Of a stretch of 46,138 nt of DNA, positions 40,840-46,138 are shown piece after piece (within the stretch, counting starts at the first letter, position 1; the number at the start of each line of letters is the position of its first letter). Position numbers and translations under genes: made by a program. The stretch is from NCBI GenBank assembly GCA_022562055.1, contig JADFQA010000025.1, positions 1-46,138 of the forward strand, read 5' to 3'. The stretch is from Acidobacteriota bacterium. GTDB taxonomy: Bacteria > Actinomycetota > Acidimicrobiia > Spongiisociales > UBA5794. Under the pieces are notes generated by a model. That model saw nothing but the letters and a program-made list of their open reading frames with translations. It searched no databases and had not been told where the DNA came from.

Positions 40840-41687
40840 GCGATGAACTGCTGGATGGGGAGGACAAGGATTCCCGACGCTCCGGCTTTCTTGAGCAGGG
40901 GGAGCGCTTCCCACAGGCGGTCTGCACGGACGACGGAGTGGATAGCGACATCATCGGTATCTCCAGAGAGCGGCACAACACTCGGAGCGTCGAGCCCCGG
41001 GATGAGCGCTGCAATGGCGTCGACCGAGTCACCCGGGGCGTTCATCAAGACGTACCGCATGGTCTTGGCCGCCACCACGGACAACATCATCGTGATGAGA
41101 CGCTCCACCGCCGGGTCGTCTGAGGCGTCGGGGCGTGTGATGGCAACGGCTTGGGATTCGAGGATGGTTGCAACGGGGCGAAGACCGTTGGTCAACATGG
41201 TGCTTCCCGACGACACAAGGTCGACAATCACGTCAGCGATGCCGAGCTTTGGTGCGACCTCGACGGCCCCTCGTAGAGGAACCACCGTTACATCGACGCC
41301 CTGATCGGCGAAAAACTTTGCCGTGGTATTTGGGTGAGCGGTGGCGATGCGTTTTCCAGCAAACTCGTCCACGGACGTGATTTCTGAGCGGGTTGGCACT
41401 GCGGCGGTCAATGTGCAGCTCCCGAACCCGAGTTCCCCCGCAATCGTCACGTCGGCGCCGCTTTCGGCTACGAGGTCGATGCCCGTGATCCCGACATCGG
41501 CCACACTCGATGCGACAAGCTGAGGGATGTCGTCAGCGCGGACAAACAAGATCTCGATGTCGGCGTTCTTTGCGGGCACCGAAAGAGCACGGTCGCCCTT
41601 TTCGAAGCTGATGCCGGACGCTCTGAGCAGCGCGGTTGCGGACTCTTCAAGGCGTCCTTTGTTGGGGACTGCAATTCGTATTGTCAT
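40836..41687 (-). CDS. hisG: ATP phosphoribosyltransferase, long form
   Basis: 283 residues; first and feedback-controlled step of histidine synthesis. The catalytic lobes show IRIAVPNKGRLEESA, VGITGIDLVAESGADV and the PRPP loop ADVIVDLVSSGSTMLTNGL. The C-terminal 75 residues (MRYVLMNAPGDSVDAIAALIPGLDAPSV, then WEALPLLKKAGASGILVLPI) are the histidine-binding regulatory domain, so this is the long, HisZ-independent type. It lies 69 bases after the repressor gene; that gap includes a GC-rich imperfect palindrome near 41720-41741. Confidence 0.97.
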   Translation of the reverse strand: MTIRIAVPNKGRLEESATALLRASGISFEKGDRALSVPAKNADIEILFVRADDIPQLVASSVADVGITGIDLVAESGADVTIAGELGFGSCTLTAAVPTRSEITSVDEFAGKRIATAHPNTTAKFFADQGVDVTVVPLRGAVEVAPKLGIADVIVDLVSSGSTMLTNGLRPVATILESQAVAITRPDASDDPAVERLITMMLSVVAAKTMRYVLMNAPGDSVDAIAALIPGLDAPSVVPLSGDTDDVAIHSVVRADRLWEALPLLKKAGASGILVLPIQQFIA

Positions 41688-41756
41688 CGGGTTGTTCCTC
41701 GGGGAGAGTGTTGGAGAGCGGCCGCTAGCCGGCGCTCGGGGTGAAGGTGGGGGTCT

Positions 41757-42056
41757 TTACCCCTTGGAGTGCTTGTCGAGCATCGCCGAGTATCCGCCCA
41801 TGCCGTGGTGAAGCCATTGGTTGATGCGGGTGATCGTGGCGGTCGACGTGCCGACGTCGGCAGCGATTTCCCGATACGGTGTGCCCTCATTGAGCATGCG
41901 CACGACTCGCCAGCGTTGGCTCATTTCTTCCAGTTCTCGGCGGGTACACAAGTCGCGGAAAAACAGCGAGGCTTCCTCGCGCGATCCGAGCGTGACGATG
42001 GCGTCAAGCAACGCATCGGCGTCTTCGGTTTTCCAATCTTCGTATGGCAGGGCCAT
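41757..42056 (-). CDS. YerC/TrpR-family repressor, probably controlling his genes
   Basis: 99 residues matching the YerC/YecD group of TrpR-related DNA-binding proteins. FFRDLCTRRELEEMSQRWRVVRML is the dimer helix region and GTPYREIAADVGTSTATITRINQWL the helix-turn-helix. Members beside his genes have been proposed as histidine-responsive repressors. The gene is first in the leftward his operon and faces hisA across a palindromic operator (42085-42108). It may therefore autoregulate and control both directions. The effector has not been shown by this sequence. Confidence 0.85.
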   Translation of the reverse strand: MALPYEDWKTEDADALLDAIVTLGSREEASLFFRDLCTRRELEEMSQRWRVVRMLNEGTPYREIAADVGTSTATITRINQWLHHGMGGYSAMLDKHSKG

Positions 42057-42084
42057 CGGCTATCGCTTTCGACGTTTCCGCATC

Positions 42085-42108
42085 AGTGTTTTAACATGCT
42101 AAAACACT
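42085..42108. promoter_or_regulatory. Palindromic operator between the repressor-his operon and hisA
   Basis: The perfect inverted repeat AGTGTTTTA-N6-TAAAACACT occupies the middle of the short divergent region, 29 bases from the repressor start and 58 bases from hisA. The AT-rich block stands out from the GC-rich surroundings. TTAACA within it could be the -35 of the hisA promoter. Its position makes it the natural binding site of the YerC/TrpR-like protein. Confidence 0.65.
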
Positions 42109-42165
42109 ACAACGGTATGTCAAGCCCTATTCTTGACTCTTCACTCGAACCCAAAGCAGAGGCGC

Positions 42166-42873
42166 GTGATTCAGATTCTCCCCGCAGTCGATGTCCTCGG
42201 CGGCAATGTCGTGCGTCTCGAACGAGGCGACTATGACGCTGCGACGATTTACGGCACCGATCCCGCGGCCCAGCTTCGCAGTTGGAGCGAGCAGGGTGCT
42301 GCCCTCGTGCACGTTGTCGATCTCGACGGCGCACGGTCGGGGGAGCCGTCGTTTGGGCTGTGGGAGGGTCTCGGGGCGTGTGGGGTGACGTTTCAGGCCG
42401 GGGGAGGGTTGCGCACGGTTGACGATGCGGTCCGTGCTGCCGAGCTCGGTGCCGCCCGGGTGGTTCTCGGTTCGGCGGCGGTGTGGGACCCTGACGTACT
42501 GGCCGAGCTGGTTGACCGGCTGGGACCAGATCGTGTCGTTGCTGCGTTGGATGTCCGCGACGGTATGGCCCAGGGTGCCGGCTGGCTCGATGCGGGAAAA
42601 CCCGTCGGTGACGTCGCCGCGTCGGTTGCGGAGCGTGGTGTTCGGTGGTGTCTGGTGACCGGTATCGAACGTGACGGCATGCTGAGCGGTCCCAACACCG
42701 ATGTCATCGAAGTCGTGAAAGAGTCGGCCCCCGATCTCCAACTGATTGTCTCGGGCGGTGTCGGTTCGCTCGACGACCTCCAAGCCCTCAACCGCCTCGG
42801 CTACCCCCAGGTAATAGTCGGCCGCGCGCTGTATGAAAAGGTCTTCACGCTCCAAGATGCACTCGCTCTCTAG
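42166..42873 (+). CDS. hisA: ProFAR isomerase
   Basis: 235-residue TIM barrel catalysing the ring-opening isomerisation of ProFAR in histidine synthesis. GTG 42166 gives MIQILPAVDVLGGNVVRLERGDY; AGAGG stands four bases before it. Other marks are VHVVDLDGA, FQAGGGLRTV, RVVLGSAAVWD, VTGIERDGMLSGPN and VSGGVGS. Actinobacterial HisA proteins sometimes double as PriA (TrpF activity), which the sequence alone does not settle. It is transcribed away from the rest of the his genes. Bases 42874-43045 hold nothing recognised. Confidence 0.95.
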   Translation: MIQILPAVDVLGGNVVRLERGDYDAATIYGTDPAAQLRSWSEQGAALVHVVDLDGARSGEPSFGLWEGLGACGVTFQAGGGLRTVDDAVRAAELGAARVVLGSAAVWDPDVLAELVDRLGPDRVVAALDVRDGMAQGAGWLDAGKPVGDVAASVAERGVRWCLVTGIERDGMLSGPNTDVIEVVKESAPDLQLIVSGGVGSLDDLQALNRLGYPQVIVGRALYEKVFTLQDALAL

Positions 42874-43045
42874 ACCCCGCTCGCGGCTTGAGCGCTGCGC
42901 CGGCGGGAATCGTTGTCGCGAGTCAGAGCACCTGTTCTTCGATTGCGGTACGAGCTTCATTGCTACACGCGTCGATCTGTGTCGGTGGAGCGGTGAATCG
43001 ACACCGATCGGTAGCTCTGCTGACGGTCGATGCTGAAACTGCGGG

Positions 43046-44011
43046 TTAACGCCTGCCGCGTGGACTGCGGCCGTCCATGTATTCCTGGAGCGCCGCCCGC
43101 GAGCTGAGCCAGAGTGATCCGTGTCGGACGGCGCGAAGCCGACCCGACAGAGCGAGCTGGCGAAGGTAGTCAGACGAGTACGAACTGCCTTCCGCCAACG
43201 CTCGGAGTGGAACGATCCGAGCGTCACCGGCGAGCCCGGGCAAGATGAATCTGTTGATCGATTCGCTCACGGCTCTGGCGAAGAGTTCCACGAGGCCATT
43301 GGTGTTCCCCTCGTCCGCACGTTCGAGTGCACGGAGATAGCGATCGCGTTGCTGGTATCGGATGATCATCGGCGGGTAGCCAGCTTGGACAAGTCCCCAG
43401 TTGGCCAGCAGACGCCCAACTCGTCCGTTCCCGTTGGTGAAGGGATGGATGCGCTCGAAACGAGCATGCTGTTCGGCGACTCTTAGGATCGGGTGACCAT
43501 CGGCGGGCGCGTTTCCGGCGGATACCCAGTCGGTCATATCAGCGTGAACGGCTGGTGCTGCAGATAGCTGAACCCGTCGACCACCCCCTACGGAAACACC
43601 GGTCTGCCGGAACGCTCCGGGCGTATCTCTGGTGACTGGCGGAAACGTTGCCCACGCGGGTCCGACCACACGGCGGTGAACCTCTCGAACCGTCGCCAAC
43701 GTGATTCCGGGTGGTGTGTTGGGTGCTGTGTCGTAGACCCATCCAGCGGCGTCTGAGTAGCCCTTCACTTCGAGTGCTTCCTCGAGTGTGCCCCGCGCTT
43801 CGTTGCGCTCGACGACAGCGACGACATCTTGAGGAGTGAGCGAACTGCCCTCGATCGCAGTCGAGTGGTGGGTTTCGAGTAGCCAAATTTCGCGCAGCAC
43901 ATGATCAAGTTCGAGGCGGTGCGGAAGTCCGCCGAACCGATCCTTCAGGAGGTCAGTCTCCGCATCGACATGGGCCAGTAGCTGTTCGGTTGTGGGGCGA
44001 CCCCTCGGCAT
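43046..44011 (-). CDS. Fic-domain protein with built-in inhibitory motif
   Basis: 321 residues. The catalytic Fic motif HPFTNGNGRVGR is complete with His189, so AMP or another nucleotide can be transferred to target hydroxyls. An N-terminal STAIEG at 50-55 fits the inhibitory helix [S/T]xxxE[G/N] of class II Fic proteins, which restrain themselves. The last 60 residues (SYSSDYLRQLALSGRLRAVRHGSLWLSSRAALQEY) look like a helix-turn-helix of the excisionase/MerR type, giving possible DNA binding and self-regulation. AGGA lies six bases before ATG 44011. Inverted repeats are present in the promoter region. Confidence 0.93.
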   Translation of the reverse strand: MPRGRPTTEQLLAHVDAETDLLKDRFGGLPHRLELDHVLREIWLLETHHSTAIEGSSLTPQDVVAVVERNEARGTLEEALEVKGYSDAAGWVYDTAPNTPPGITLATVREVHRRVVGPAWATFPPVTRDTPGAFRQTGVSVGGGRRVQLSAAPAVHADMTDWVSAGNAPADGHPILRVAEQHARFERIHPFTNGNGRVGRLLANWGLVQAGYPPMIIRYQQRDRYLRALERADEGNTNGLVELFARAVSESINRFILPGLAGDARIVPLRALAEGSSYSSDYLRQLALSGRLRAVRHGSLWLSSRAALQEYMDGRSPRGRR

Positions 44012-44017
44012 CGAATT

Positions 44018-44056
44018 CCTACGCTTTCTTTAAATCCAGAATATCGTAGGTATTCT
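44018..44056 (-). promoter_or_regulatory. Nested inverted repeats in the fic promoter region
   Basis: AGAATA-N7-TATTCT (44038-44056) is a perfect six-base inverted repeat. CCTACG at 44018-44023 and CGTAGG at 44045-44050 form a second. TATTCT read on the minus strand could be the -10 of fic. The C-terminal helix-turn-helix of the Fic protein makes autoregulation plausible. Confidence 0.4.
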
Positions 44057-44217
44057 AAAGCCCTCGTCCTCCCGTCGTCGGACTCACCGATCGAGGCGCG
44101 GTCTAGGACCTTCGCTGGTGGATGCGAGCACCGAACGCTATTGTCGGAACGCACGAGTTGCTGAAACGCTGGGGCTTCGGCAGTGGGCCCCCTCGGCATC
44201 AGCCGTTCGAGCTGGAT

Positions 44218-44358
44218 TCAAGCCCGGCGAGGTCGTCGGTCGCGTAGGGTCTTTAATCGGTGCGGGTGGATGTCGCCCCTCTTCACCGACGCGAGGGCTT
44301 GATCGAGCTTGGCAACGGCCACGGGATCTGCGTAATGGCGTGCTTCAGCTGGTGTCAT
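44218..44358 (-). CDS. Small 46-residue ORF with a strong ribosome binding site
   Basis: The ATG at 44358 is preceded by TGGAGG at ideal spacing, much better than most genes in the window. The product (MTPAEARHYADPVAVAKLD, then QALASVKRGDIHPHRL and a basic tail RDRRPRRA) is helical and charged and has the look of a small antitoxin or DNA-binding peptide, but I recognise no family. It lies about 200 bases upstream of fic on the same strand. It could be a remnant. The spaces 44057-44217 and 44359-44652 hold nothing else I can support. Confidence 0.45.
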   Translation of the reverse strand: MTPAEARHYADPVAVAKLDQALASVKRGDIHPHRLKTLRDRRPRRA

Positions 44359-44652
44359 AGTCGCCTCCAGGTACGGTGTCTCCAAGCAGCCTAGTTCTCT
44401 AGTGGTTTTGTAGTGCGCGTGCCTGGCGGAGGCGGCTCGAGCGTTGCGACGTAAGGTTGGGGTCGCGGCGACCGACGTGGCGCGTATCAACCATGCATCT
44501 CATCGGCCGGAGTAGTTTCTAGGACCCTGTCTCGGCCAGACACGACCGCCGTGAGAGTCGCTGGTGTGCCGGTTCCGCGAGTCGAATCTCTACGTTCAGG
44601 ACCCTCTCACGCAGGATCCGACGAGTAATCGCGGCCACGAATCGACACCGGG

Positions 44653-45474
44653 TCAGAAGTCGAGCAGCTTCCCGATCGTGGGAACCATTGATGTAACCTC
44701 GGCGTCCTCAGGGTCCGTAGCCAATGAGACCGAATACTCAGTTCCTCCCTCCGACCAGTCGATAGTGACGCCGATCCGTCTGGAGTAGCCGATCTCTGCG
44801 ACTTCTCGCACGGACACCCGAAGCCAGATTGTGGTTATCCCCCTACTGAGCCGATAGCTTCTACCGTACACCTCGCCGTTGGGTGCCAATGGCGTGAACC
44901 GGAGGCCGCTCTCCTCGGTGGTGATATAACCGACGCCGATCAGCCGCTCTTCGCCCGGCGGTATCTCTTCAACGAGTACACCCTTTCTGCTCATCCAGTA
45001 GAGCGGAGAGTACGGATCAAGTAGGGGTTCGTCGGTTCCGTCGATTCGCTCGATAACGACGGCGAAATGGGCACCGCGCCCTTGATTGTGGACACTGACC
45101 CGGAGAAGAGCGTTGTGGCCAACCGGTGCGGTGCTTGCAAGGGTCGGCACAAGGGCATATGTGTTGGCCGCCGCTCTGATTTCTTTCAGACGCTCCCGGG
45201 CGCTGTCTCGCTGAACCTGGAGGGCAGGGATCAGGCCCCACACGAACAGGCCGCCAATCAGGATGATGACTCCGGCGAACCCGCCCAGGGCGTCTGCGGC
45301 AACGCGAGACGGGGCCGACCAACTCTCGGCAAGGGACAGCTCAACGGCCATAGTGCCGGCCACGCCAGCACCGGATAGGTACATACCCCCCCGCAGGCCA
45401 GAAAGAACCGATCCGGTCGTCTTGCCCGCACGAGTCGGTGCTGTTTCGCTGATGTCGAATTCAGGGGTCATCAT
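44653..45474 (-). CDS. Membrane protein of unknown function
   Basis: About 273 residues from ATG 45474 (MMTPEFDISETAP), with 45471 as an equal alternative; the open frame extends farther but is Arg-rich and unlikely to be translated. There may be a weak hydrophobic stretch near GGMYLSGAGVAGTMAVEL, a clear helix near GGFAGVIILIGGLFVWGLIPAL, then a charged helix (QRDSARERLKEIRAAANTY) and a beta-rich domain of about 150 residues with GVGYITTEESGL and TTIWLRVSVREVAEIGYSRR. No family is recognised. It stands alone at the edge of a gene-poor stretch. Confidence 0.6.
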   Translation of the reverse strand: MMTPEFDISETAPTRAGKTTGSVLSGLRGGMYLSGAGVAGTMAVELSLAESWSAPSRVAADALGGFAGVIILIGGLFVWGLIPALQVQRDSARERLKEIRAAANTYALVPTLASTAPVGHNALLRVSVHNQGRGAHFAVVIERIDGTDEPLLDPYSPLYWMSRKGVLVEEIPPGEERLIGVGYITTEESGLRFTPLAPNGEVYGRSYRLSRGITTIWLRVSVREVAEIGYSRRIGVTIDWSEGGTEYSVSLATDPEDAEVTSMVPTIGKLLDF

Positions 45475-46042
45475 GCTGCCATTGTTGTCGGCGGCAGCGC
45501 TGCAGCGGGGATTTGCGTCAACGTGGAGCCGTCCGACGGCAATCCGGAGGCTAAGCATGATGGTTGGGGCGGCTGGTGTCCGCGACCGATGAACGTCGCG
45601 GCGCGGGACAGGACGCGTCACGCCGCTTCAAGGTCGCAAGTATGTTGTGTCCTAGGTTCGCGCACACAGGTTCCGGGGCGTTTTCCACCCGCTCGGCCCA
45701 TCCGAACACTGGTTTCGTGTCCCGAAGGTCCGCGCCGGGCCTGCTGCTCTGTCGGCCTCACCGCACCGACTAGGGATCGAAATGGAAGCGGGTCTCTGGA
45801 GGAGTACAGCGATCGACTTGGCCCACGGTGGCAGTGGCCGGCAGTGGCGAGTCCATTCGTTCGGTCGTGGGACCGTCGCGGTGGGCACAGGATGGTCCAT
45901 GTGGTGCCACTCGGTCTGTCCGCCGCAGCGCGACCATTCCAAATGCGCTTGGTGTGGAACTGGGCATCTTCGGAGTCGACCGACGGCACCGCGCTATCTC
46001 GATTCCAACTTTGGCCAGACTAGTCGCCGTGCCGACAGAAGA
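45475..46042. other. Stretch without recognisable genes
   Basis: Open frames here on both strands have low-complexity, Arg/Pro/Ser-rich translations, no good ribosome binding sites and no family resemblance. I see no repeat, RNA or mobile-element signature. It may be intergenic or decayed DNA. Confidence 0.5.
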
Positions 46043-46138
46043 TCACTCCACCGGATGCTTGGAACGAATCCACCACCGTCTGAGGGGAGACGGCTTCTTC
46101 ACTTCGCTGAGATCTCCATCAGGCAGCCCCAACCAACG
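46043..46138 (-). CDS. Possible C-terminal end of a gene running in from the right
   Basis: The minus-strand frame beginning at the window edge is open for 31 codons (RWLGLPDGDLSEVKKPSP, then LRRWWIRSKHPVE) and ends with TGA at 46043. The composition is protein-like but too short to identify. Confidence 0.3.
   Translation of the reverse strand, partial: RWLGLPDGDLSEVKKPSPLRRWWIRSKHPVE

Noticed and set aside
40054-41304. Plus-strand open frame of 416 codons across hisD/hisG
   Set aside because: Antisense shadow of two well-supported enzymes.
42127-43227. Minus-strand open frame of 366 codons across hisA
   Set aside because: Antisense to a clear hisA and Arg/His-rich without a family or a ribosome binding site.
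44560-44660. Possible tRNA because of CGAGTCGAATCTC near 44589
   Set aside because: No complementary acceptor or anticodon stem could be drawn on either strand.

Overview
This 46 kb, GC-rich window reads as chromosome from an actinobacterium, most likely a member of Acidimicrobiia or a close relative. The evidence is a WhiB iron-sulfur regulator, an AfsR/SARP-type BTAD regulator, an F420-type luciferase-like oxidoreductase, the Nif3 / C4 zinc-ribbon gene pair, frequent GTG starts, and long runs of genes joined by ATGA/GTGA overlaps. The lineage is inferred from gene content only. No rRNA, tRNA, CRISPR array, intact transposase or prophage was seen. The one clear RNA gene is rnpB (RNase P RNA).

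Layout. 1-1.1 kb: the start of a P1/S58-type peptidase and msrA, whose leader can be drawn as a branched fold. 1.2-6.9 kb: a regulatory island with a 971-residue BTAD/NB-ARC/TPR regulator followed by a DUF1326-DUF2182-DUF1326 operon. Three direct repeats at 11-bp pitch precede the operon, and the second DUF1326 gene needs a -1 frameshift. The island is bracketed by two related fragments of the same gene tail. 7-10.7 kb: a secreted repeat protein, two acetyltransferase-type genes, and a degenerate sigma-factor/membrane-protein pair. 10.8-17.3 kb: nif3, a zinc-ribbon coiled-coil protein, a YdjM-like membrane protein, two half-length TauE/SafE proteins, a lipoprotein, an F420-type enzyme, an aquaporin, and a response regulator with a broken PAS tail. 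17.4-19.3 kb: rnpB, whiB, trpD.

19.3-31.4 kb is the most striking block: eight consecutive genes, each overlapping the next by 1-14 bases. They encode a membrane-anchored extracytoplasmic protein, an ABC ATPase, an ABC-2 permease, a coiled-coil membrane protein with a Gln-Gly tract, a MoxR AAA+ ATPase, a DUF58 protein, a BatA-like VWA protein and a large double-VWA membrane protein. The arrangement suggests one envelope machine in which MoxR remodels VWA/DUF58 partners alongside an ABC exporter. A long perfect hairpin follows.

31.5-35.8 kb: a small lipoprotein, an AbiEii-like nucleotidyltransferase with a winged-helix partner under an apparent operator-controlled leaderless promoter, a second sigma-like/membrane-protein pair paralogous to the first, and an exported protein of unknown function. 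35.7-42.9 kb: histidine biosynthesis. A YerC/TrpR-like repressor, hisG, hisD, hisB, hisH, hisF and hisIE run leftward into a TlpA-like lipoprotein and an Lgt-like membrane protein. hisA runs rightward, and a palindromic operator candidate lies between the two directions. 43-46.1 kb: a Fic protein with its own inhibitory motif and upstream inverted repeats, a tiny ORF with a strong ribosome binding site, an unknown membrane protein, and apparently gene-poor DNA.
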